Positions 51,451 through 60,061 of a stretch of DNA of 60,061 nt are shown here, piece after piece. Both the position numbers and the translations under genes were made by a program. The DNA comes from Verrucomicrobiaceae bacterium. Lineage in GTDB: Bacteria > Verrucomicrobiota > Verrucomicrobiia > Verrucomicrobiales > Akkermansiaceae. The DNA lies in contig JAIXPW010000148.1 in the NCBI GenBank assembly GCA_027485995.1, positions 1-60,061 of the forward strand. Reading direction: 5' to 3'. How positions within the stretch are numbered: position 1 is the first letter of the stretch; each line of letters starts with the position of its first letter. The notes under the pieces were generated by a model. The model saw only the letters and a program-made list of their open reading frames with translations, was not told the origin of the DNA and did no database searches.

Positions 51451-53307
51451 ATGCGCCGTTTCACCTCGATCGCTTTTCTGTTCACCTGCGGCCTCCTCGC
51501 CGCGCAGGACCGCTTTGCCGAAAAGGCGGCACCGTTCCTGCAGAAATACTGCTACGAGTGTCACGACGAGAAGGAGTCGAAAGGCGGGATCGACGTCCAC
51601 ACGCTGACTTCCACCCTCGGAGCCTACCAGCAGCACCAGTTTCTGAAGTCCCTCGCCAGCCAGGTGGAGAACCGCAAAATGCCGCCCAAAGACGCCGAGG
51701 AACATCCCTCGGACGACGAGCGCAAGGCGGTGGTCAGCGAACTGAGGGCAGTGCTGAAATCCCTGGAGGAAGGAAATTTTCCCCGCAATCCGGGTCGGCC
51801 GACCGTCCGTCGCCTGAACCGCAACGAATACAACCTCACCGTCCGCGAGCTGTTCGGGATCGATTTCCAGGCTGGTCGTGAGTTTCCCGAAGACGGGGCA
51901 GGGGGCGAGGGCTTTGACAATGTGGGGGACTCCCTCTTCGTTCAGCCTTCTTTGCTTGAGAAATACCTCGCCGCCTCGAAGAAAGTCATCGAGTCGGTCT
52001 ATGCCAGCCCGGATCGCAAGTCGCGGGTGATCCTGATGACCCCGACGGAAAAGCTTCCGCCCGACAAGGCGGCGCGGGGCGTGCTGACTGTCCAGGCCTC
52101 GCTGGCCTTCCGCCGCAAGGTCACCGACGAGGAACTCGCTCCAATGCTCGCGCTGTTTCAGAAGCAGCTCACGGCCGGGGCCAGCTACGAGGATGCGCTG
52201 CGCCTGCCGCTCCAGTCGCTGCTGGTGCATCCGTCTTTCCTGTTCCGCTTCGAGTCCGACCAACCCGGAAAACCCGAGTGGCGGATCAACGATTTCGAAC
52301 TCGCCACCCGGCTTTCCTACTTCCTCTGGTCGTCGATGCCCGATCGCGCCCTCTTCAAGGTCGCGAACGATGGCAAACTCTCCGACCCCGCCGTGCTCCG
52401 CAGCGAAGTCCTGCGCATGCTGGCCGACCCGAAGGCCGAGTCGATGTCGCGCTTCTTTGCCGGCCAGTGGCTGGGCTTCGATGAACTTCGCGAGGTTGCC
52501 GAGCCCGATCCGAAGCGCTTTCCGACCTTCACGCCCGGACTGCGCAGCGCGATGTATCGCGAATCGGTGGACTTCTTTTCCAACCTCATCCGCGCCAACC
52601 GCCCGGTCCTCGATCTCGTCTCCGCCGATTACACCTTCGTCAACGAGGAACTCGCCACCCACTACGGCATCCCCGGCGTCACCGGTCCCGCGATGCGGAA
52701 AGTCCCGCTCACCGACCCGAACCGCGGCGGGGTGATCGGTCAGGCCTCCATCCTCACCGCCACCTCCATGCCGCTGCGCACCAGCCCGGTGAAGCGCGGG
52801 AAATGGATCCTCAACAACCTCCTCGGCACGCCACCACCCCCTCCGCCGCCAAATGCCGGCGTGCTCCCCGCCGACGACAAATCCGCCGCCAAACTCAGCT
52901 TCCGCGAGCAGCTCGAACAGCACCGCAAGCAGCCGAACTGCGCGGGTTGTCATGAAAAGATCGACCCGCTCGGCTTCGGGCTGGAGAACTTCGACGCCAT
53001 CGGCCGCTGGCGCAGCAGCGATGCCAACGGCAAACCGGTCGATTCCATGGCCCGACTGCCCGGCGACATCACCTTTTCCACCCCTTCCGAACTGAAAAAG
53101 CTCCTTCTGGAGTCGGACGAACTCTTTCTCCGAAACATCGCCCGGAAAATGCTCGCCTACGCCCTCGGAAGGCCACTTGAATACTACGATGAACCTGTCA
53201 TTGTGGATCTTGTGAAGAAGCTGCGGCAAAACGACCTGAAAATGCAGTCGCTCATCCTCAGCATCGTCGAGTCCCGCCCCTTCCAGAACCGCAGCGCGAA
53301 GAGGTGA
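51451..53307 (+). CDS. DUF1592/DUF1588/DUF1585-type cytochrome-like secreted protein
   Basis: This 618-residue secreted protein has a signal peptide (residues 1-18) and a PSCyt1-type heme motif C34-Y-E-C-H38. A DUF1587 region follows (VRRLNRNEYNLTVRELFGID), then DUF1595/DUF1592 (FRRKVTDEELAPML, LATRLSYFLWSSMPD, VSADYTFVNEELATHYGIPG). DUF1588 comes next (GGVIGQASILTATSMPLRTSPVKRG-like) with a second heme motif C497-A-G-C-H501 in HEKIDPLGFGLENFDAIG. DUF1585 lies near the end. This family is nearly exclusive to Planctomycetes and Verrucomicrobia and is always found beside a DUF1552 protein, as here. An electron-transfer role is inferred from the heme motifs. Confidence 0.94.
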   Translation: MRRFTSIAFLFTCGLLAAQDRFAEKAAPFLQKYCYECHDEKESKGGIDVHTLTSTLGAYQQHQFLKSLASQVENRKMPPKDAEEHPSDDERKAVVSELRAVLKSLEEGNFPRNPGRPTVRRLNRNEYNLTVRELFGIDFQAGREFPEDGAGGEGFDNVGDSLFVQPSLLEKYLAASKKVIESVYASPDRKSRVILMTPTEKLPPDKAARGVLTVQASLAFRRKVTDEELAPMLALFQKQLTAGASYEDALRLPLQSLLVHPSFLFRFESDQPGKPEWRINDFELATRLSYFLWSSMPDRALFKVANDGKLSDPAVLRSEVLRMLADPKAESMSRFFAGQWLGFDELREVAEPDPKRFPTFTPGLRSAMYRESVDFFSNLIRANRPVLDLVSADYTFVNEELATHYGIPGVTGPAMRKVPLTDPNRGGVIGQASILTATSMPLRTSPVKRGKWILNNLLGTPPPPPPPNAGVLPADDKSAAKLSFREQLEQHRKQPNCAGCHEKIDPLGFGLENFDAIGRWRSSDANGKPVDSMARLPGDITFSTPSELKKLLLESDELFLRNIARKMLAYALGRPLEYYDEPVIVDLVKKLRQNDLKMQSLILSIVESRPFQNRSAKR

Positions 53308-53350
53308 CCTCTTCTCTTGAGTCTTGAATCTTGACCTCTTGAATCTCCGA
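53308..53350. repeat. Heptad-period intergenic repeat, reverse-oriented CAAGATT type
   Basis: Read on the minus strand, ATTCAAG, AGGTCAAG, ATTCAAG, ACTCAAG and AGAAGAG follow at about 7-bp spacing. It is the same class as 11152 and 12790 but inverted. It fills the whole gap between the DUF1592 and DUF1552 genes. Confidence 0.62.
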
Positions 53351-53352
53351 CC

Positions 53353-54762
53353 ATGTCGAACCTCAATCTCAACCAATGGCTCATTCCCCGCCGCAGTTTC
53401 CTTCGTGGTGCCGGGGCCACGCTTGCCTTGCCGTTCCTGGAGGCCATGAGTCCGCTGCGTGCGGCGGTTCTCGGTGGTGGAGCGTTTCCAGTCCGCATCG
53501 GCCTGCTCTACATGCCGAACGGGGTCCGGGCCGACCGTTGGACGCCGGATGGCGATGGCTCGCGCTTCAAGCTGTCGCCGATCCTTTCGCCGCTTGAGAA
53601 ACATCGCGAGGATCTGCTCATCTTCACCGGCCTCCAGAACAAGGCCTCCTTCACCGGAGATGGCCACTATGTGAAGACCGCCGGCTGGCTCACCGGCACC
53701 ACGATCACCAAGACCACCGGCTCCGCCATCAATGCCAACGGCGTGTCGATGGACCAGATCGCCGCCGCGCAGATCGGCAACAGCACCAAGCTTCCGTCGT
53801 TGGAACTCGGCACCGAGCCCATCACATCCGGCATCGACACCAACGTCAACTACACCCGCCTCTACGGCTCCCACATTTCCTGGAAAACCTCCACCGTCCC
53901 GCTGCCCTGCGAGATCAATCCGCGGGTCGCCTTCGATCGCCTGTTCCGCGCGCCTTCCGCCAATGCCGGCAAGCAGGCCTCTGCTGACAAGTCGGTGCTC
54001 GACCTCGTCCAGTCCGATGCCAAGCGACTCCAGGGAAAGCTCGGCACGGCCGACAAGCAGAAGCTCGAGCAGTATCTTGAATCCATCCGCGAGGTCGAAC
54101 GCCGCATCGAACAGGAAGCCGCCACGCTTGGAGCCGGGGAAAATCTCCCCCCTGAGCTGCTCAAGCAGATGGACGCCCTCGACAAGCGGATTTCGAAAGG
54201 CATGGGCAAGGCCTCGCGCGAGGAGGAACTCAACTCACGCCCGCGCTTCGACCACACCGAGCACTGCCGCATCATGACCGAACTGATGGTGCTGGCCTTC
54301 TGGTCGGACTCCACCCGCGTCGCCTCCTTCATGTTCGGCAACGACGTCACCGGACGGAACTTTTCCTTCCTCGATGGCGTCAATGGCGGCCATCACGAGA
54401 TCTCCCATCACAGCAACGACGCCACCAAGCTCGCCCAGTATGAAAAGATCAACCGCTGGCACGTCGAGCAGTATGCCGGCATGCTCGACCGCATGTCGGA
54501 GATCAAGGAGGGTGACGGGACTCTGTTGGACCACTCCATCATCGCCTTCGGCTCGCCGATCCGCGATGGCAACGCCCACGATCCCAAGAACGTTCCGATC
54601 GTCGTCGCCGGGAAGGCCAACGGCGGTCTCCGCACCGGCCGCCACATCGTCAGCGACGAAGGCACGCCGCTCTGCTCGCTGTGGATGGGCCTCCTCGACA
54701 AGGCCGGGGTCAAGACCGGCAAGCTCGGCGACGCCACCACTTCGCTGAGGAATCTGGGCTGA
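53353..54762 (+). CDS. DUF1552-family secreted protein
   Basis: The 469-residue protein has a Tat signal peptide (PRRSFLRGAGATLALPFLEA) and the DUF1552 fold. It shows RIGLLYMPNGVRADRWTP, HREDLLIFTGLQNKA, GHYVKTAGWLTG, VSMDQIAAAQIG, DKSVLDLVQSDAKRLQ, and a C-terminal HHEISHHSND, KNVPIVVAGKANGG pair. It is the constant partner of the DUF1592 protein just upstream; the function of the pair is unknown. The two are separated only by a 45-bp heptad-type spacer and are presumably co-transcribed. Confidence 0.93.
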   Translation: MSNLNLNQWLIPRRSFLRGAGATLALPFLEAMSPLRAAVLGGGAFPVRIGLLYMPNGVRADRWTPDGDGSRFKLSPILSPLEKHREDLLIFTGLQNKASFTGDGHYVKTAGWLTGTTITKTTGSAINANGVSMDQIAAAQIGNSTKLPSLELGTEPITSGIDTNVNYTRLYGSHISWKTSTVPLPCEINPRVAFDRLFRAPSANAGKQASADKSVLDLVQSDAKRLQGKLGTADKQKLEQYLESIREVERRIEQEAATLGAGENLPPELLKQMDALDKRISKGMGKASREEELNSRPRFDHTEHCRIMTELMVLAFWSDSTRVASFMFGNDVTGRNFSFLDGVNGGHHEISHHSNDATKLAQYEKINRWHVEQYAGMLDRMSEIKEGDGTLLDHSIIAFGSPIRDGNAHDPKNVPIVVAGKANGGLRTGRHIVSDEGTPLCSLWMGLLDKAGVKTGKLGDATTSLRNLG

Positions 54763-54793
54763 GCCTTCCTTTCCGGTATCGATAAACAAACAG

Positions 54794-55180
54794 ATGTCGG
54801 ATTCCCCGGAGAACCATCCACTTTACGATGCGATCCTGAAGATGGTGCTTTGGGGCGAGGGCCGGGAGGTTGTTTTTGATCGACTCCGCGTCAATGGAGT
54901 GGAAGTCGCGGAAGCGGAGGCGATCTACCTGACGGCACACAGAGAAAGGGTGGCGACGTTCCGCCGCGAGTATCACAAGCGCATCGGGCTCGGGTTGCTT
55001 TTGATCGCAGTTGGCCTCGGGGTTTTAGGCTGCTCTTGGTTTGGCCTCTACTTCATTCATGGGCGGCTTTTATGGATTTGCTCAGCCATGATGGTCTTCG
55101 GTCTTTGGAAGCTGATCAATGGAGTCATCGGAACTCTGACGGCCGGAACCCGCCCCGGTTCGGTGGCGGATGATTTCTGA
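54794..55180 (+). CDS. Hypothetical membrane protein
   Basis: The 128-residue protein has a soluble N-terminal part of about 58 residues (helical, with LYDAILKMVLWGEG and AEAEAIYLTAHRERV) and two membrane helices: residues about 64-88 (IGLGLLLIAVGLGVLGCSWFGLY) and 92-113. A short polar tail follows. No family name is recognised. It follows the DUF1552 gene by 31 bp and could be the last gene of that unit. The 271 bases after it hold no gene that I can identify. Confidence 0.65.
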   Translation: MSDSPENHPLYDAILKMVLWGEGREVVFDRLRVNGVEVAEAEAIYLTAHRERVATFRREYHKRIGLGLLLIAVGLGVLGCSWFGLYFIHGRLLWICSAMMVFGLWKLINGVIGTLTAGTRPGSVADDF

Positions 55181-55451
55181 TGGCTGAGAGCGCGTCTCGG
55201 CGATTTCTGCTTGGACAGTTTTCTTGCTGGGCTTGGCGCTTCGAAAGGGCCGCCACGATTTCAGCCTCCCATCGTGCTCCCCGTTCTCCTCATGCACGAA
55301 GTCGCCGATGAGGATGCCTGGAAAACGGTCTTCGGCGTTTTGTTGGGATCGAGGGTGGGATTGTACCGGGAGGGCTGGCAATAGTTCTTGCGGGCCGTGA
55401 AATGATTCATGAATATTTCGTGGTAACGCAGAATCTCTGCCGGCCACGTCC

Positions 55452-58400
55452 ATGTCAGTCAGGAGCTCATTCATCGTTTTGGCCGTCGCGGTATTGGCCG
55501 CTTTCGGCCCTTCAAGGGCAACCGCCCAGGGCTATCAGTGGAGTAACGTGGAGATCGGCGGCTGTGGTTTTGTCACCGGTACGGTGTTCCACCCGACTGC
55601 GCCAGGACTGGTCTATGCGCGCACTGACGTCGGCGGGGCCTATCGCATGGACGCCACCACCGGCAACCGATGGATCGCCCTCAATGACGACGTCGGCGGA
55701 CTCAACAACGAGTTCCAGCACCTCGGCGTGCAGACCATCGGACTCGATCCGAATGACGCCGACCGAGTTTACCTCGCCACCGGCCAATACGCCGGCACGG
55801 AAACCTGGAAGCTCCCTTCCCGAATCTATCGATCCACAGACCGCGGCCTGACCTGGAGCTACACCACCCCGGGTTTCAAGATGGGTGGCAATGGAGAAGG
55901 CCGCGGCACCGGCGAGCGCATGGTCGTCGATCCACTCAACGGAGCCAATCTGCTGGTCGGCTCCAACGACGCCGGGATCTGGCGCAGCTCCAACCATGGT
56001 GTGAGCTGGACCCGCCTCGCCAGCTTTCCCTCCACGCTCACCAACCTGAATTTCCTTCTCTACGCCCCGTCATCCGCTCCCGGCCCGGGGCCGAATCGTC
56101 GTGTCTATGCGGCCGCCAACACCCTCACCGGCCAGAGTTTCTGGTTCTCCGACAACAACGGCGACTCCTGGTCGGAGGTCCCGAATCACCCGGGCAAGAC
56201 CGTCGGAGCGGAAATGATGCCGCTGCAAGGCTCCTTTGATGCCGCTGGAGTCTTCTACTCGACCTGGGGCGACGCCACCGGTCCCTCCAACTACGCCACA
56301 AACTACGGGGTTTGGAAACTGTCGGCCGACGGCGGCCTGTGGACTTCTATCCTGCCTCCCACCGGACAGGGATTCTTCGGCGGCATCAGTGCCGATCCCC
56401 GCGTGTCAGGCCATGTGGTGGTCAGCACCCTGCTGCGCTGGTGGCCGGGCGACGAGGTCTATCGCACCACCGATGGCGGCGTGACGTGGACCGCAGCCCT
56501 GCGCACCGGCACCCGGTCCAGTGGCAACTCGCCCTGGGCCTCGGCAGCCGGTCCCCACTGGATGACCGACATTGAAATCGATCCCTTCAATTCAAACCGG
56601 GCGATCTTCAACACCGGCTTCGGTCTCTTTCAAACGACCAATCTTTCGACCTCCGGCACGGCGCGCATGTGGACCTTTTTCAACGACGGTCTGGAGGAAA
56701 GCGTGCCGCTCGGGCTCCACAGCCCGACGGCCGGGCCGCCGCTGGTCAGTGTGATCGGCGACTACACCGGCTTCCGCCACGACGACCTGAACCGCTCGCC
56801 GCTCCGTGGTTCGCTCAGCCCCGGCAGCGGCTCGACCAGCCTCATCAGCGGTGCCGACCTGGCTCCTGCGAACATGATCCGCCAGAACAGCGGCACGACG
56901 CTGTTCTCTCAGGATGCCGCCGCCAGTTGGGCCGCGTTTCCGAGCACGCCCGCGCCGATCATCAACGGCCACAACCGGGTCATTCTCTCGACCGATGGCC
57001 AGCGGCTGCTCTGGTGCCCGCCGAATGCACCGGCCTACGTTTCGACCGACAAGGGCGCGACCTGGACGATTTCCGCAAACTCACAACAGCTCACCAATTC
57101 CAACAGCACCCAGAGCGTCGGAGTCCTCGCCGGAGCGGCTGGCACTCCCGGCACCACCAATGGCACCGGCGGCAACGCCCGCTTCAACGCACCGGTTGGC
57201 ATCGCGCTGGATTCCGCAGGCGTCCGATACGTGGCCGACACCGCCAACCACACCATCCGGAAAATCGCAGCCGGTGGGGCGGTCAGCACCTTCGCCGGTG
57301 GCGCGGGCGTTCCGGGAAGCATCGATGCGTCCACCACCGCCGCGCGTTTCAATTCACCTACGGGGATCGCCGTAGATGGGGCGAAGAACGTTTACGTGGC
57401 CGACACCGGCAACCACATCATCCGGAAGATCACCGCCGCCGGAGTGGTCACCACCCTCGCAGGCAGCGCGGGACTTTCAGGCTCCACCGATGCCCTCGGC
57501 AGTGCGGCCCGCTTCAAGTCTCCCGCAGGTCTTGCCGTGGATGCTTCAGGAAACGTGTTCGTCTGCGATGCGGGCAACCACACCATCCGGAAAGTCACCC
57601 CCGCCGGAACCGTCACCACCGTGGCCGGCACTGCGGGTCTTTCCGGGACCACCAATGCCAACGGCAGCAACGCCCGTTTCAACTCGCCAAATGGGATCAC
57701 CGTGGACGCCTCTGGCAGCCTCCACGTCGCCGACAGCGGCAACCATGCCATCCGCAGGATCGCTCCAAACGGTGACGTCTCCACCTTCGCCGGTCTAACA
57801 GGAAGCTCCGGCTCCATCGATGCCGCCGGGGGCAGCGCCCGATTCAACACTCCGAAAGCCATCACCCTCGATGCCTCGGGCACCTTCCATGTGGCGGACA
57901 GCGGCAACCACAGCATCCGCCGGATCACCAGTGGCGGAGCCGTCACCACCGTTGCAGGACTTGCGGGAAGCTCCGGCAGCGCCAATGGCGCGGGCACCAC
58001 CGCCCGTTTCAACAACCCCTGCGGCATCGCCACCACGGCTGACGGCATCAACCTCTATGTCGCGGACACCACCAACCACACGGTCCGCAGCGATACCCTC
58101 TACAACACCCTCACCCCCCTGGCGGATCGTGTCGATGGCCTGCGCTTCTATCTCTGGGATGGCACTGACAGGCGGCTGCTCACGTCGGTCGATGGCGGTG
58201 CGAGTTTTTCCTCCGTCGCCACCGGCATGAACAGCGCCTTCGCCGGATTCCGCACGGTGCCAGGCATGAACGGTCATCTCTGGGTCCGCGCCGGCACCAG
58301 CGGCCTGTATCGCAGCACCAATTTCGGAGCCTCCTTCACCAAGCTCGCCTCCGTCGCCGAAGTCTATCAGTTCGATTTCGGCAAGGCCAAACCCGGCAGC

Positions 58401-60061
58401 TCCCATCCCGCCGTGTTCATCTGGGGCAAGGTCGGCACCACCGTTGGGTTCTTCCGCAGCGACGACATCGGAGCCACCTGGATCCGCCTCAACGACAACC
58501 AGCATCAGTTCGGTTATCAGAACGACATCGCCGGTGACCCCCGTGTGTATGGCCGTGTCTATCTGGCCACCAGCGGTCGCGGCGTGGTGGTCGGTGAGAT
58601 CGCGAATCCCACGACTCCAGCCTCACAGCCTTCGCAAATGGTTTATGCGGACGCGCTTCAGAACGGCTGGACCAACGTGAGCCCCACCGGCACCTCGCTC
58701 GCCAGCACGGATCCGGTGCGTCGTGGGACGAGTGCGATCTCGGTTTCCTCTGGCACAGGCAAGGGGCTCTCGGTCTCTGGAAACGCACGCTCGCTTGAAG
58801 GCTTCGCCGCGCTGGCATTCTGGATGAATGCCGGGACGTCCCCTCCGCCGCCCCTTCAGGTCGGAGTCTCGCGCGGTGGAATCCCTCTCGAAGCCGCGCC
58901 CGTCAGCGTGCCCTCCACTGTCGGCTGGCAGCGTGTGGTCGTGCCATTTTCCAGTCTCGGGCTCTCCAACATCACCGATCTAACAGGTCTGCGGATCGAG
59001 GGTCGTGTCGTCAGCGGCGTCACGCCCGGGGCCTTCTCACTCGATGACGTCGAGCTGGTCGGCAACGACGAGTTCAACGGCACCTCAGCGGCCACGATCA
59101 CGCTGGCAGGGCTATCCCAAACCTACAGCGGCAGCCCGCGTCCGGTCACCGCGACCACTGTTCCCGCCGGCCTGCCGGTCCTGCTCACCTACAATGGATC
59201 CGTTACGCCTCCGACCAATGTAGGCACCTACACGGTCTCCGCGTCCATCGATGATCCTTCCATCATCGGCTCCGCCACTGGCACGCTGGTCATCTCGAAG
59301 GCCGGTGCCTCGATCCTGCTCGGCAACCTGAGTCCGTCTGCCGATGGCACTCCGAAAATCCCGACCGCCACCACGAATCCACCAGGGCTCACGGTTGCCT
59401 TCGCCTACAATGGCTCCGCCACCGCCCCGTCCCTGGCCGGCTCCTACCAGGTCGTCGCCACCGTCAACGACGCCAACTACCAGGGCACGACCAGCAGCGC
59501 GATGCTCATCCGCCAGCTCGCCCTTCCCGCCACGGGAATCACCGGCTGGGTTTCCAACATCGCAGGCAAGGTGTCCGTCAGTCCCTCGACGCCCTCCAGC
59601 CCGCTGCTCAATCCCAACGACACCACGGATGCCTTCAGCACGAACACCCTCCAGGCGAATTTCAGTCCCATCACCTTGGCCAACACCGGCGACCGGATCA
59701 GCCTCACTGGCAACCTGCAGATGACTCTCGCAGCCGTCGCCAACCAGGGAAACTGGTTCCGCTTCGGACTCTATGACAACCTCGGCCAGGCTCCGGGCAC
59801 CGCCACCGGCTGGCTCGGATACACTGGAATGGGAAATTCCCTCTATGAACGCACCGCCGCTGGCCTCTTCAGCACCGGTACTGGTGCCACCCAGCGCACA
59901 CCGGATGCCTCGCCGACCCCTGTCAGCTCCACCTCGCCTTCGGGCAATCCGCCGCTGGCGTTCGAGGTCTCGATCACGCGCACGGCCAGCGGGGTCGTGG
60001 TCACCCATCTCATCCGGCGCACCGACACCAACGCGGTCCTGATGAACTATTCCTTCACCGA
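55452..60061 (+). CDS. GH74 xyloglucanase-like protein with inserted NHL propeller, partial
   Basis: The plus strand is open from ATG 55452 to the window edge (at least 1,536 residues). A signal peptide (residues 1-26) precedes a GH74 endo-xyloglucanase core: WSNVEIGGCGFVTG, YARTDVGGAYR with catalytic Asp59, and SVIGDYTGFRHDDL with catalytic Asp437, which are the two GH74 catalytic positions. At about residue 555 the second propeller is interrupted by six NHL repeats of 55 residues each (motifs LAGxAGxxG, ARFNxPxGIAxD, VADxxNHxIRKI) up to about residue 879. GH74 then resumes (ADRVDGLRFYLWDG, GLYRSTNFGASFTKL, DIAGDPRVYGRVYLAT) to about 1055. A CBM-like beta-sandwich, two MBG/Ig-like domains (TYNGSVTPPTNVGTYTV) and a further beta-sandwich follow. 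It would act outside the cell on xyloglucan or related beta-glucans. Confidence 0.9.
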   Translation, partial: MSVRSSFIVLAVAVLAAFGPSRATAQGYQWSNVEIGGCGFVTGTVFHPTAPGLVYARTDVGGAYRMDATTGNRWIALNDDVGGLNNEFQHLGVQTIGLDPNDADRVYLATGQYAGTETWKLPSRIYRSTDRGLTWSYTTPGFKMGGNGEGRGTGERMVVDPLNGANLLVGSNDAGIWRSSNHGVSWTRLASFPSTLTNLNFLLYAPSSAPGPGPNRRVYAAANTLTGQSFWFSDNNGDSWSEVPNHPGKTVGAEMMPLQGSFDAAGVFYSTWGDATGPSNYATNYGVWKLSADGGLWTSILPPTGQGFFGGISADPRVSGHVVVSTLLRWWPGDEVYRTTDGGVTWTAALRTGTRSSGNSPWASAAGPHWMTDIEIDPFNSNRAIFNTGFGLFQTTNLSTSGTARMWTFFNDGLEESVPLGLHSPTAGPPLVSVIGDYTGFRHDDLNRSPLRGSLSPGSGSTSLISGADLAPANMIRQNSGTTLFSQDAAASWAAFPSTPAPIINGHNRVILSTDGQRLLWCPPNAPAYVSTDKGATWTISANSQQLTNSNSTQSVGVLAGAAGTPGTTNGTGGNARFNAPVGIALDSAGVRYVADTANHTIRKIAAGGAVSTFAGGAGVPGSIDASTTAARFNSPTGIAVDGAKNVYVADTGNHIIRKITAAGVVTTLAGSAGLSGSTDALGSAARFKSPAGLAVDASGNVFVCDAGNHTIRKVTPAGTVTTVAGTAGLSGTTNANGSNARFNSPNGITVDASGSLHVADSGNHAIRRIAPNGDVSTFAGLTGSSGSIDAAGGSARFNTPKAITLDASGTFHVADSGNHSIRRITSGGAVTTVAGLAGSSGSANGAGTTARFNNPCGIATTADGINLYVADTTNHTVRSDTLYNTLTPLADRVDGLRFYLWDGTDRRLLTSVDGGASFSSVATGMNSAFAGFRTVPGMNGHLWVRAGTSGLYRSTNFGASFTKLASVAEVYQFDFGKAKPGSSHPAVFIWGKVGTTVGFFRSDDIGATWIRLNDNQHQFGYQNDIAGDPRVYGRVYLATSGRGVVVGEIANPTTPASQPSQMVYADALQNGWTNVSPTGTSLASTDPVRRGTSAISVSSGTGKGLSVSGNARSLEGFAALAFWMNAGTSPPPPLQVGVSRGGIPLEAAPVSVPSTVGWQRVVVPFSSLGLSNITDLTGLRIEGRVVSGVTPGAFSLDDVELVGNDEFNGTSAATITLAGLSQTYSGSPRPVTATTVPAGLPVLLTYNGSVTPPTNVGTYTVSASIDDPSIIGSATGTLVISKAGASILLGNLSPSADGTPKIPTATTNPPGLTVAFAYNGSATAPSLAGSYQVVATVNDANYQGTTSSAMLIRQLALPATGITGWVSNIAGKVSVSPSTPSSPLLNPNDTTDAFSTNTLQANFSPITLANTGDRISLTGNLQMTLAAVANQGNWFRFGLYDNLGQAPGTATGWLGYTGMGNSLYERTAAGLFSTGTGATQRTPDASPTPVSSTSPSGNPPLAFEVSITRTASGVVVTHLIRRTDTNAVLMNYSFT

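Noticed and set aside
51418..53874. Long minus-strand open frame of more than 800 codons opposite the DUF1592 and DUF1552 genes
   Set aside because: The plus strand encodes two clearly recognised families over the same bases. The antisense frame has skewed composition (many Gly, Arg, Glu, Asp, few aromatic blocks) and no motif, and is a product of GC-rich third positions.
55181..55451. Minus-strand frame before the GH74 gene (about 130 codons, 55082-55474)
   Set aside because: It partly overlaps the 54794 gene, has no recognised family and has irregular composition. The gap may hold a gene remnant, but I cannot support one.

Overview
The window is about 60 kb of GC-rich bacterial chromosome. 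Its gene content points to a member of the Verrucomicrobiota, probably near the Verrucomicrobiaceae (Luteolibacter or Haloferula type). The evidence is a paired DUF1592-type 'planctomycete cytochrome' protein and DUF1552 protein, two DUF1080 (3-keto-disaccharide hydrolase fold) proteins, a secreted sialate-O-acetylesterase-like protein, ECF sigma factors with C-terminal membrane anchors, and many secreted proteins of unknown function. This assignment is inferred from families; no rRNA or tRNA gene was seen.

Layout. The left edge holds the start of a secreted pectate-lyase-like gene (1-371, minus) and a decayed TPM-domain gene with two in-frame stops (794-1360). A housekeeping block follows: a delta'-like clamp-loader subunit, hisI and rplS. 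Next come three secreted or envelope proteins (3504-6469), a small membrane protein, and two tandem RHH/PIN toxin-antitoxin pairs (7032-8475). From 9.4 to 14.8 kb lie DNA repair genes (polX, mutM), a hemolysin III protein, trpF and a prepilin peptidase with a large insert. From 15.5 to 18.7 kb is an H-NOX gas sensor overlapping its hybrid histidine kinase. From 18.7 to 23.6 kb are a DUF1080 protein, an OmpA-like protein, a HAD hydrolase, tsaD and an FAH-family enzyme.

The stretch 23.7-31.3 kb is regulatory and accessory. It holds an ECF sigma factor with a small membrane partner and a secretin-N-like secreted protein, then two large membrane-anchored ECF sigma factors, two lipoproteins, and a duplicated ECF-promoter-like block. 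From 31.4 to 50.7 kb mainly housekeeping genes occur (purH, asnS, rsmH, dinB, uppS, purA, carA, queD), mixed with hydrolases, a DJ-1 protein, a MazG-like pyrophosphohydrolase, a cyclophilin and an Mpv17-like membrane protein. The right end carries a third PIN/RHH pair, the DUF1592/DUF1552 pair, and the first 1,536 codons of a GH74 xyloglucanase-like giant that has a complete NHL propeller inserted in its catalytic fold.

Three non-genic signals stand out. (1) Intergenic arrays built on a 7-bp period recur at eight loci. (2) A 180-bp tandem repeat after asnS has duplicated the last codons of asnS in frame. (3) The octamer TCTAACAG occurs ten times, about ten-fold above a simple composition expectation; it lies inside genes, forces rare codons, and is mostly in one orientation.
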